A program made the translations under genes and the position numbers. The notes under the pieces were generated by a model. That model searched no databases, was not told the origin of the DNA, and was given only the letters and a program-made list of their open reading frames with translations. Below are positions 1 to 5,437 of a stretch of 15,212 nucleotides of DNA, one piece after another. Source of the stretch: an uncultured Acetatifactor sp. (GTDB lineage: Bacteria; Bacillota; Clostridia; Lachnospirales; Lachnospiraceae); the NCBI GenBank assembly GCA_910579755.1, contig CAJTVB010000048.1, positions 1-15,212 on the forward strand, read 5' to 3'. Each line of letters starts with the position of its first letter. Positions within the stretch are counted from its first letter, which is position 1.

Positions 1-1
1 A

Positions 2-49
2 CAGCTTTTGGATCGAGATGCCAAGGGTTATTGGCGTATTATGCCATAA
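2..49 (+). CDS. C-terminal end of an upstream gene (partial)
   Basis: An open frame enters from the left edge and reads QLLDRDAKGYWRIMP before TAA at 47-49. Only 15 codons are inside the window, so the family cannot be named. The stop codon overlaps the AAGGAG ribosome binding site of the next gene, whose ATG lies 9 nt further on. That tight packing is what supports this as a real gene end and suggests co-transcription with the P-loop gene. Confidence 0.45.
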   Translation, partial: QLLDRDAKGYWRIMP

Positions 50-58
50 GGAGAAAAA

Positions 59-502
59 ATGGTTATTGGAATTATTGGCGAAAGCTGCACAGGAAAATCC
101 ACCCTTGCAGACAAGCTGAAATCTCTGCTGGGCGCAGAGGTCTATACTGGTAAGGATTATTTGCGGCTTGCAAAAAACGAGGCCATAGCAAAGAAACTCT
201 TTCAGAAAAAGCTAAAGGATGCTATATCTGGCCCGCACATTATCTACGTGATTTCCGAAAAGGAGTATCTGACGCTGGTGCCGGGCGGCGCACTTAAAGT
301 CCTTGTTACCGCAGATTTGGATGTCATTAAGGAACGGTTTGCCCAGCGCATGAGAGGCGATCTTCCTGCTCCCGTCGCAACTATGCTTGAAAGAAAGCAC
401 GGCTGCTTCGATGCGGAGATATGTGATATTCATGTGGTGTCTGGCCGGGATGATTTGGATGAGGTTTGTATCTCTATCCAGAACAGGGTAAATTCCCTGT
501 AA
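59..502 (+). CDS. small P-loop NTPase, cytidylate/adenylate kinase-like
   Basis: This 147-residue cytosolic protein begins directly with a Walker A loop, GESCTGKST, at residues 7-15. Around residues 90-118 it has an Arg-rich stretch (ERFAQRMRGDL, then LERKHG) that resembles the lid of nucleoside monophosphate kinases. The length and layout fit small 'cytidylate kinase-like' or AAA_18-type proteins, which would bind ATP and phosphorylate a small substrate. The actual substrate cannot be read from the sequence. The start is fixed by AAGGAG seven nt before the ATG. A weak hairpin (ACAGGG/CCCTGT, 483-500) covers the stop region. It sits beside a recombinase scrap and a palindrome, so it may be cargo of a decayed mobile element. 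Confidence 0.7.
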   Translation: MVIGIIGESCTGKSTLADKLKSLLGAEVYTGKDYLRLAKNEAIAKKLFQKKLKDAISGPHIIYVISEKEYLTLVPGGALKVLVTADLDVIKERFAQRMRGDLPAPVATMLERKHGCFDAEICDIHVVSGRDDLDEVCISIQNRVNSL

Positions 503-517
503 TTACAATTTTACTTT

Positions 518-532
518 GGGACAAGTTGTCCC
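518..532. repeat. perfect 15-bp palindrome GGGACAAGTTGTCCC
   Basis: Seven-base arms (GGGACAA / TTGTCCC) flank a single central G. The site lies in the non-coding stretch 503-669, between the P-loop gene and the serine recombinase remnant. Its symmetry and size suit a dimeric DNA-binding protein, either a repressor operator or a recombinase-related site. No protein that would bind it is encoded nearby. Confidence 0.55.
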
Positions 533-561
533 CACAACAGAGAATAATGGAGTAACTAACC

Positions 562-633
562 TTTGTAAAGTACCTGGGCATTGAAAAGCTGACCCGTGAA
601 ATTCTGATTGAATTGGTAGACCATTATACCTGT
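562..633 (+). pseudogene. remnant of a large serine recombinase C-terminus (TnpX/DUF4368-like)
   Basis: The plus-strand frame starting at 562 reads FVKYLGIEKLTREILIELVD, which matches the pattern of the C-terminal DUF4368-type segment of Tn4451/TnpX-like large serine recombinases ('...ITELTPEILNEFVDKI...'). It has no start codon, an in-frame TAA lies just upstream at 553, and the similarity stops abruptly around 630 before the end of the convergent ogt gene. It is therefore a scar about 24 codons long, not a gene. It implies that a conjugative or mobilisable element once lay here and was lost. The family recognition is from memory of the motif. Confidence 0.5.
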
Positions 634-669
634 AGCAAAGGAATTAGCAAAGAAAACAGGTGTCCTTTT

Positions 670-1200
670 TTAGGAATATTTGTTTGTTTTGTGAGTATAT
701 TGGGGTTGGTAACAATGCTCCAAGCTCAGGAGCTTTTCTTTTCTGGCAATACCGCCGGCATAGCCGGTAAGCTTTCCGCTTGCGCCCACGACTCTGTGGC
801 AGGGTATGATCAGTGAGATAGGGTTATGGCCAACGGCACCGCCCACCGCCCTTGCGGAGGTTTTGGAAACCGCCAGCTTTTCTGCGGCCAGGCAGGCAAT
901 CTGCCCATATGTTATGGTTTGTCCATATGGAATACTGAGCAGAATTTTCCATATGGTCTCTCGAAAAGGGGTGGCATTTAATGACAGAGGCGGAGTGAAA
1001 TCGGGCTCTTTTCCTTTGAAATAGAGTTCAAGCCATTGAGCAGTCTGTTCAAAGATCGGAAGTTCTTTTGGCGTAAAGTCCTGGGCAAGGGTACTGCCGA
1101 AATATTTCTGATCATCAAACCATAAGCCTGTCAGGGTATCTCCGGCGCTGGCAAGAGTGATTCCTCCCAAGGGTGAGCTATATTGATGTATATATTGCAT
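670..1200 (-). CDS. ogt: methylated-DNA--[protein]-cysteine S-methyltransferase
   Basis: This suicide repair enzyme transfers the alkyl group from O6-alkylguanine (and O4-alkylthymine) in DNA to its own cysteine. The 176-residue protein has the family signature PCHRVV, with acceptor Cys134, plus the Arg finger and helix-turn-helix region SARAVGGAVGHNP (Arg117, Asn126) and the conserved TYGQIA at 98-103. Length is normal for Ogt/AdaB proteins, with no AraC-like Ada domain. The start is supported by AAGGAGG about six nt upstream. It lies 89 nt downstream of the thioredoxin-like gene on the same strand, so it may be the last gene of the ccdA transcript. No obvious terminator follows it. Confidence 0.93.
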   Translation of the reverse strand: MQYIHQYSSPLGGITLASAGDTLTGLWFDDQKYFGSTLAQDFTPKELPIFEQTAQWLELYFKGKEPDFTPPLSLNATPFRETIWKILLSIPYGQTITYGQIACLAAEKLAVSKTSARAVGGAVGHNPISLIIPCHRVVGASGKLTGYAGGIARKEKLLSLEHCYQPQYTHKTNKYS

Positions 1201-1289
1201 TTTGACCTCCTTGGCGAAGCCGTGTTTTGAATTTTAACGCTGAAGGACAAAAGCGGATTGACTATGAGTTCCCCGCAGGGAGCCGTCGG

Positions 1290-1868
1290 TTACTGACTGG
1301 TATCCTCCAGGAGCGCCTGAATATATTTCTCCAGTGTCGCATCACTCATGGCACCAATATGGGATTTATAAAGATTTCCCTCCCGGTCAATCAGTACGGT
1401 CAGGGGGATGGAAGATACTCTGTAAGCGTTCGCGGCACTGTACTCTGTGTCAAAATATACGGGAAAACTGTAATTATTTTCGCTTACAAAATCTGTTACG
1501 CCAGAGATTGTGTCACGGAAGCCGTCGGTGAGATTGACCATCAGGAAGGTGATCTCCTGGCCGTATTCCTGGATGGCGGTATCAAAAGCCGGAAGCTCGG
1601 ATTTGCAGGGACCGCACCAGGTAGCCCAAAAGTTGATGATAATGGGCTTGCCAAAATAATCGGAGAGATTGACGCTGTTTCCGTCCATATCTATAACCGT
1701 AAAATCTGAAGCAGTGTTTGTTTTTGCTTGTTCTTCGTGCTCTTTATCGGCGGTTTGCTGTTCCGGTGTCTGATATCTGGCGGACAGGAAGCGGTAGCCC
1801 CAAAAAGCGACCAGAATCAAAAGGACAAGGAATGCGGCCAGAATGGAAAATTTAACACTTTGTTTCAT
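1290..1868 (-). CDS. membrane-anchored thioredoxin-like protein (TlpA/ResA type)
   Basis: The protein is 192 residues when started at the ATG preceded by GGGAGGTAAGC. A longer reading from 1931 lacks a ribosome binding site. Residues 5-28 form an N-terminal membrane anchor or uncleaved signal, followed by a polar linker (32-53) and a thioredoxin fold with the active site WCGPC at 84-88 and the cis-proline at Ser-Ile-Pro155. Family members act outside the membrane and reduce disulfides in exported proteins or apocytochromes. No cytochrome c maturation genes are visible here, so the target is unknown. The gene lies 81 nt downstream of ccdA, whose product passes electrons from cytosolic thioredoxin across the membrane. 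That pairing makes a thiol relay the most likely role. Confidence 0.9.
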   Translation of the reverse strand: MKQSVKFSILAAFLVLLILVAFWGYRFLSARYQTPEQQTADKEHEEQAKTNTASDFTVIDMDGNSVNLSDYFGKPIIINFWATWCGPCKSELPAFDTAIQEYGQEITFLMVNLTDGFRDTISGVTDFVSENNYSFPVYFDTEYSAANAYRVSSIPLTVLIDREGNLYKSHIGAMSDATLEKYIQALLEDTSQ

Positions 1869-1949
1869 GCTTACCTCCCTGAGGGAATTACACCCTCTGA
1901 ACATCAAATGAAAATTGGAAATGTTTAGCAAGTCATAGACCGGGCACTT

Positions 1950-2603
1950 TTATGAGAACAGAGATAAAAGAGCGCCCAACAGTCCGAACATCATTAATAT
2001 TCCAATCAGAATTAAAAAAATACCACAGATCAGATTGATCACCTTATAGTGCTTTTTAATGAAAGTAAAGGTGGTATTGAGCTTTTCAATCAATATTGCG
2101 GAGATCAGGAAGGGGATCCCCAGACCCAAAGAGTATGTGACCAGTAGCAAGACGCCTCTCAGGGCAGTGCCTGAGGCCGATGCCATCATCAGTGCAGACC
2201 CCAGAAATGCGCCGATGCAGGGAGTCAGGCTTACAGAATAAATAACACCGAACAGAAAAGCGGAGAGTATGGTATCGGCTGTCCTGCCGCTTTGCATGCC
2301 TTTAAAAAGGGGAATACGGATGATCTCCATATATGAGAGACCGAACAGTATGATAATGATGCCGCATATGATATTGACAGCAGACTGATACTGTTTTAAA
2401 AATGCCCCCAAGGTGCCGGCAAACAGGCCCAGCAGGCTGAAAATGATAGTAAATCCGGCCACAAAGCTGAAGGCTCGGGCAAAGACCTTGTGTTTTTTGT
2501 CAGCTCCCCCTGCAAAGTAGGAAATATACAGCGGCAAGAGCGGAAGCATACATGGAGAGATAAAAGAAATAAGTCCCTCCAGGAAAGTGATCAGAAAATC
2601 CAT
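1950..2603 (-). CDS. ccdA: CcdA-type transmembrane thiol-disulfide electron carrier
   Basis: This 217-residue, six-helix integral membrane protein belongs to the DsbD/CcdA family. It carries reducing equivalents from cytosolic thioredoxin to extracytoplasmic thioredoxin-like proteins. The two redox cysteines sit in the expected proline-linked motifs, ISPCMLPLLP (Cys18) and LTPCIGAFLG (Cys129). The start is chosen at the ATG preceded by AAAGGAGACGAAACA. The frame stays open far upstream to 3560, but there it only mirrors the antiporter gene on the other strand. It is the first gene of the minus-strand set ccdA / thioredoxin-like / ogt, with an extended -10 promoter about 80 nt upstream. Confidence 0.93.
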   Translation of the reverse strand: MDFLITFLEGLISFISPCMLPLLPLYISYFAGGADKKHKVFARAFSFVAGFTIIFSLLGLFAGTLGAFLKQYQSAVNIICGIIIILFGLSYMEIIRIPLFKGMQSGRTADTILSAFLFGVIYSVSLTPCIGAFLGSALMMASASGTALRGVLLLVTYSLGLGIPFLISAILIEKLNTTFTFIKKHYKVINLICGIFLILIGILMMFGLLGALLSLFS

Positions 2604-2632
2604 TGTTTCGTCTCCTTTATGAAAAAGATAAA

Positions 2633-2648
2633 ATGGCCATTTGGCCTT
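2633..2648 (-). promoter_or_regulatory. GGCC palindrome in the ccdA 5' leader
   Basis: On the minus strand this reads AAGGCCAAATGGCCAT. It forms GGCCA-AA-TGGCC, a 5-bp inverted repeat, between the -10 box and the ccdA ribosome binding site. A near-identical element (ATGGCCGAATGGCCAT) lies in the leader of the CYTH gene at 4538-4553. It could be an operator or a small RNA hairpin. The match between two unrelated genes is the main reason to note it. Confidence 0.5.
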
Positions 2649-2679
2649 CTTCTGGCTAGAATTTTGCGCCAATAGAAAA

Positions 2680-2688
2680 ATTATACCA
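2680..2688 (-). promoter_or_regulatory. extended -10 promoter of ccdA
   Basis: The minus strand reads TGGTATAAT, a perfect TATAAT with the TGn extension. The -35 position (TTTCAT at 17-nt spacing) is poor, which is common for extended -10 promoters. Transcription would start near 2673 and read the GGCC palindrome before the ccdA start. The same ATGGTATAAT string occurs in the CYTH promoter. Confidence 0.65.
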
Positions 2689-2715
2689 TATGTGCAGAAA
2701 ATATGAAAGTTGAAC

Positions 2716-2744
2716 TTGACAATTGGAGCAGGAAGTGTTACTTT
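2716..2744 (+). promoter_or_regulatory. promoter of the riboswitch-antiporter unit
   Basis: A perfect -35 TTGACA (2716-2721) is followed, after 17 nt, by TACTTT (2739-2744) with a TG one base upstream (TGTTACTTT, extended -10). The predicted start near 2751 falls a few bases before the riboswitch aptamer begins, which supports the assignment. It is divergent from the ccdA promoter, with about 30 bp between the two cores. Confidence 0.6.
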
Positions 2745-2754
2745 CTTCTTACGG

Positions 2755-2851
2755 ATAAAAGGGAGTAGTTGTTTCGTGTAATCAACATACCCCGGCAGCC
2801 TGCGCGCTCCGTGGTTACACGCTTTCGTACCAGGAAAGGACAAGACTTTTA
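2755..2851 (+). ncRNA. yybP-ykoY manganese riboswitch aptamer
   Basis: The 5' end AAAAGGGAGTAG (2757-2768) and the 3' end CAAGACTTTT (2841-2850) match the two conserved ends of the yybP-ykoY class (AAAGGGGAGUAG ... GCAAGACCUUU). They can pair as the P1 helix, AAAAG with CTTTT. Between them is an internal helix CGTGTAA/TTACACG (2776-2782 with 2815-2821) enclosing CAACATACCCCGG. In this class Mn2+ binding stabilises P1 and prevents formation of the overlapping terminator, turning on a metal exporter. Here the 3' P1 strand is also the 5' arm of a perfect-looking terminator, exactly the expected switch. Identification is by eye from remembered consensus; no covariance model was run. Confidence 0.8.
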
Positions 2852-2879
2852 GCACATATGTGTTAAAGGTCTTTTTTTT
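2842..2879 (+). terminator. riboswitch-controlled intrinsic terminator
   Basis: A 15-bp stem (AAGACTTTTAGCACA with TGTGTTAAAGGTCTT, two G-U pairs) is followed by eight T residues (2872-2879). Its 5' arm overlaps the 3' strand of the aptamer P1 helix, so the two structures exclude each other. It lies about 100 nt before the antiporter start codon and would shut the gene off when the ligand is absent. Confidence 0.85.
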
Positions 2880-2979
2880 CGGAAGGTTTGGATTAGCATT
2901 TGTGTTTTTGCAAGGCGGACCGGATTTACGGCACACTCCCGCGAGATCATCGCCTGAAGGCGGAAAGGTACGGTGTAAT

Positions 2980-3918
2980 ATGCAGATTGTATGGGAACTT
3001 TTATTGTTGGTGGCAGGGTTTGTTTTGCTGATGAAGGGGGCGGACTGGTTTGTGGAAGGGGCTTCCGGCATAGCGGACAGGTTTGGGGTTCCGCAGCTGG
3101 TGATCGGTCTGACCATTGTGGCCATGGGAACATCTCTTCCGGAGGCGGCTGTCAGTATTTCGGCGGCTTTGAATGAAAGCGCCGGGATTACCATCGGCAA
3201 TGTATTGGGCAGTAATATTTTGAATGTGTTGGTGATCCTGGGATTGACAGCGGTGATCTGCGTGATTCCGGTGCAGAAATCCACAGTAAAATATGAGATT
3301 CCTTTTACTATAGGGATTACTGTGCTGCTGGCAGTGATCGGCCTGACCGACCATACGGTAGGACGGCTGGATGGGCTCCTGCTCTGGGCGCTTATGATTG
3401 CATATCTTCTGTATCTTTTGAAAATGGCCAAAAACGGGCAGGCGCTGCAGGGGGAGCAGAAGGAGGAGAAAAAGAGAGCGCTTTGGATGCTTCTTTTAAT
3501 GGTGGCGCTGGGGGCTGTGATGATCGTATTTGGAAGTGATTTGACGGTAGATTCGGCCACTGTGCTGGCTCAGATTCTTGGTATGGATGATCGGCTTATC
3601 GGACTGACCATTGTGGCTTTCGGCACCTCTCTTCCGGAATTGGTTACAAGCGTAACTGCGGCTTTGAAGGGCAAGACAGATATCGCTGTAGGGAATATTG
3701 TGGGAAGCAATATTTTTAATATTCTGTTCGTGGTAGGCACTTCGGCATTGATCACTCCGGTGGAATACAGCGGCAATTTTATGGTGGACAGCTTTACAGC
3801 AATGGGGGCCATGGTGCTGCTTATGCTGTGCGTGCTCAGAAAAAAGAAAATTTCCAGGGCCGGAGGTGCCATTATGCTGGTGTGCTATGGGGCGTACTTT
3901 GTGTATCTGATCAGATAG
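2980..3918 (+). CDS. CaCA-family cation/Na+ antiporter (YrbG-like)
   Basis: This 312-residue polytopic membrane protein has the two inverted alpha repeats of the Ca2+/cation antiporter superfamily. The first contains GLTIVAMGTSLPEA and GNVLGSNILN (residues about 44-83). The second contains GLTIVAFGTSLPEL and GNIVGSNIFN (about 203-242). A hydrophilic stretch (KNGQALQGEQKEEKKR) separates the halves, and about ten membrane helices are visible. The frame is open from 2860, but that would start inside the terminator. ATG 2980, with GGAAAGG upstream, gives the family's usual N-terminus. Annotated members usually export Ca2+ or Na+. The manganese riboswitch in its leader makes Mn2+ export the more likely job here, by inference. 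Confidence 0.9.
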   Translation: MQIVWELLLLVAGFVLLMKGADWFVEGASGIADRFGVPQLVIGLTIVAMGTSLPEAAVSISAALNESAGITIGNVLGSNILNVLVILGLTAVICVIPVQKSTVKYEIPFTIGITVLLAVIGLTDHTVGRLDGLLLWALMIAYLLYLLKMAKNGQALQGEQKEEKKRALWMLLLMVALGAVMIVFGSDLTVDSATVLAQILGMDDRLIGLTIVAFGTSLPELVTSVTAALKGKTDIAVGNIVGSNIFNILFVVGTSALITPVEYSGNFMVDSFTAMGAMVLLMLCVLRKKKISRAGGAIMLVCYGAYFVYLIR

Positions 3919-3957
3919 AATATGAAGAAATTTTGTAAGATGGGACTTTCAGAATTT

Positions 3958-3989
3958 ACAGGCTTCTCTGCCGCAACAGGGAAGCCTGT
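3958..3989. terminator. strong hairpin between convergent genes
   Basis: ACAGGCTTCTCTG and CAGGGAAGCCTGT pair over 13 bp (one G-T) around a CCGCAA loop. It lies 39 nt after the antiporter stop and immediately beyond the stop of the opposing CYTH gene, so it could stop both transcripts. Neither side has a good T tract, so it is a less certain intrinsic terminator, or an RNA-end stabiliser. Confidence 0.5.
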
Positions 3990-3994
3990 GATAA

Positions 3995-4483
3995 TCAGGA
4001 TCGGAGAGCCAGGTAGGAATTGTGATATTCCTTTTGGTAGGTTACGTCTTCATCGAACCATTCCGGGGGAACAAAGGCTTCGGCAGCCTCCTGGCTTCCA
4101 AATTCTACTTCCGCTATAATCAGTGGAGCAAAGGGAGGATCAAAGATATCCAGTTCTATGGTCAGATGATAATCGTCGGGCGGCAACGGAAAGCCCTGCC
4201 GAAAGACAGGGTGCGGCAGCGGAATCAGATAACGCCGCTTGGATATGATCTTGCCGTCAGTCTTTGTGCGCAGGTGATAATAGGCATCTTGATTCAGAGC
4301 CAGATTGGTTTCTTTCCTGGCCATCATGCCTTTGCCTTTATAGGTGAGAAAATATTCGTCGTCCTCTTTGCGAACACGGATTACTGGCGATTCGCTTAAG
4401 TAGCCTTGCTCGATATGGCGGGAGGGATAGCTTTCCAGATCGGTGGGAAGCTGTTTTATTGTAAACTTGCGTTCTATTTCCAT
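3995..4483 (-). CDS. CYTH-domain (triphosphate tunnel metalloenzyme) protein
   Basis: The 162-residue protein starts with the CYTH signature ExExK as MEIERKF (Glu2, Glu4, Lys6). It then has the alternating charged strands that line the tunnel: IRVRKEDDEYFLTYKGKG (35-52), ISKRRYLIP (79-87), LTIELDIF (107-114) and IAEVEF (122-127). Family members hydrolyse tripolyphosphate or ribonucleoside triphosphates with Mg2+ or Mn2+, and some make cyclic AMP. Length and motifs fit the small bacterial single-domain group, so triphosphatase activity is most likely, but the substrate is unknown. It is a single gene on the minus strand with its own extended -10 promoter. The ribosome binding site is modest (AGAGGT about 10 nt upstream of the ATG). 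Confidence 0.85.
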   Translation of the reverse strand: MEIERKFTIKQLPTDLESYPSRHIEQGYLSESPVIRVRKEDDEYFLTYKGKGMMARKETNLALNQDAYYHLRTKTDGKIISKRRYLIPLPHPVFRQGFPLPPDDYHLTIELDIFDPPFAPLIIAEVEFGSQEAAEAFVPPEWFDEDVTYQKEYHNSYLALRS

Positions 4484-4537
4484 TTATGTCGTACCTCTGT
4501 TTTAGATATACCATGATTGTTGCACAGTCACGGTAAG

Positions 4538-4553
4538 ATGGCCATTCGGCCAT
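4538..4553 (-). promoter_or_regulatory. GGCC palindrome in the CYTH gene 5' leader
   Basis: The minus strand reads ATGGCCGAATGGCCAT, with perfect 6-bp arms (ATGGCC/GGCCAT) around GAAT. It lies between the -10 box and the start codon, as in the ccdA leader (2633-2648), where 14 of 16 bases are the same. The GGCC core lies about 22 bp from the -10 here and about 33 bp in ccdA, so the two differ by one helical turn. Confidence 0.5.
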
Positions 4554-4573
4554 TTCCTGCCCTGAATAAGGTT

Positions 4574-4582
4574 ATTATACCA
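4574..4582 (-). promoter_or_regulatory. extended -10 promoter of the CYTH gene
   Basis: The minus strand carries TGGTATAAT, identical to the ccdA promoter core, with TTGGAT 16 nt upstream as a partial -35. It gives a leader of roughly 85 nt containing the GGCC palindrome. The divergent promoter at 4610-4638 lies back to back with it. Confidence 0.6.
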
Positions 4583-4609
4583 TGTATCCAATAAAATCCA
4601 AGTAGATAA

Positions 4610-4638
4610 TTGAAATTCTTTGGATAAATGTATATACT
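4610..4638 (+). promoter_or_regulatory. sigma-A promoter of the DJ-1 / M18 operon
   Basis: TTGAAA (4610-4615) and TATACT (4633-4638) are separated by exactly 17 nt. The predicted start near 4645 gives a leader of about 200 nt before the DJ-1 gene, including the purine-rich tract at 4703-4846. Confidence 0.6.
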
Positions 4639-4690
4639 TTACGTAGTGATCGAAATGAGCGGGCGGGTATCAGAGATCATCGGGCCCGGG

Positions 4691-4846
4691 ATGCAAACTA
4701 AGATGATAGAAGAAAGCTTCAAAAATAACAAAAGGAGAAACAGCAAAGAGAGAAACAGCAAAAGAAGCAACATAATAAAACAGCAAAAAGAAAAATAATG
4801 AAAAGAAAAGCAAAAAAGATCAATAAAAAGAAAAGGAGAGGATAAA
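4691..4846 (+). other. purine/A-rich leader with two tiny overlapping frames
   Basis: The stretch before the DJ-1 gene is almost free of C and T on this strand. It contains degenerate repeats of AGAAACAGCAAA (near 4735, 4749 and 4780). A 35-codon frame from ATG 4691 (or 31 codons from ATG 4703) ends at TAA 4796-4798. It overlaps, as TAATG, a 15-codon Lys/Arg-rich frame from 4798 that ends two bases before the DJ-1 start codon. Neither has a clear ribosome binding site and the composition is low-complexity, so translation is doubtful. An unstructured, translation-enhancing leader is the simpler reading. Confidence 0.35.
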
Positions 4847-5398
4847 ATGGGAAAGTTGGCAGTTTTTTTGGCGGAAGGATTTGAGGAGATAGAGGCGCTG
4901 ACCGTGGTGGATATCTGCCGCAGATGTGGTCTGCAGGCGGATATGGTGTCCGTGACAGGGGCAGAGATGGTGAAAAGCTCTCACGGCGTGTCTGTGCAGG
5001 CAGACAGGCAGTTTTCAGAGGTTGATTTCGGTGAATATGATATGCTGGTGCTGCCCGGAGGCATGCCCGGCACAAAGAACCTGGAGGCTCATGAGGGGCT
5101 GATGGAGCAGGTGGATGCTTTTTATCATTCCGGCAAATATATTGCCGCAATTTGCGCGGCTCCCAGTATTTTTGGGCATAAGGGATTTCTGCACGGGCGG
5201 AATGCCTGCAGTTTTCCCAGCTTTGAAAGCCACCTGAAGGGTGCTCAGGTGACGGAGGGGCCTGTGGAGATCTCCGATCACGTGATTACCTCCAGAGGAA
5301 TGGGAACGGCCATAGATTTTGGCCTTGCCATTGCCGGAATTTTCTGTGGAGAAGAAAAGGCGAAGGCCATGGCAGAGACGATTGTATACAGGAAATAA
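4847..5398 (+). CDS. DJ-1/PfpI family protein
   Basis: This 183-residue flavodoxin-like protein of the DJ-1 branch has Glu16 in AEGFEEIEA and the nucleophile-elbow Cys103 in AAICAAPSIFG. The glycine-rich turn VLPGGMPGTKNL (68-79) and the C-terminal VITSRGMGTAIDFGLAIAG complete the family core. DJ-1 relatives act on methylglyoxal or glyoxal (glyoxalase III or deglycase-like), or sense oxidation through this cysteine. The Glu-Cys pair needed for either is present. AAAGGAGAGGATAAA precedes the ATG. It is 39 nt ahead of the M18 aminopeptidase gene and shares its promoter and terminator, suggesting a small stress/peptide-turnover operon. The physiological substrate cannot be inferred from sequence. 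Confidence 0.9.
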   Translation: MGKLAVFLAEGFEEIEALTVVDICRRCGLQADMVSVTGAEMVKSSHGVSVQADRQFSEVDFGEYDMLVLPGGMPGTKNLEAHEGLMEQVDAFYHSGKYIAAICAAPSIFGHKGFLHGRNACSFPSFESHLKGAQVTEGPVEISDHVITSRGMGTAIDFGLAIAGIFCGEEKAKAMAETIVYRK

Positions 5399-5437
5399 AC
5401 GAATTACCTGAAGAACCGGAAAAGAGAGGAATATGGT

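Noticed and set aside
59..502. Possible toxin or shikimate kinase identity for the P-loop gene.
   Set aside because: Only the Walker A loop and a lid-like Arg stretch are visible; nothing specific to those families could be seen.
1869..1931. Longer start for the thioredoxin-like protein at 1931.
   Set aside because: No ribosome binding site there, and 21 extra residues would precede the membrane anchor. ATG 1868 has GGGAGG at proper spacing.
2604..3560. Open frame on the minus strand extending ccdA by about 320 codons upstream.
   Set aside because: It runs antisense to the clear antiporter gene and across its riboswitch. The real ccdA start has AAAGGAG and gives the family's normal 217 residues.
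4719..5150. 143-codon minus-strand frame over the DJ-1 gene and its leader.
   Set aside because: Its Phe/Leu/Cys-rich end is simply the complement of the A-rich leader, and the rest mirrors DJ-1 codons.
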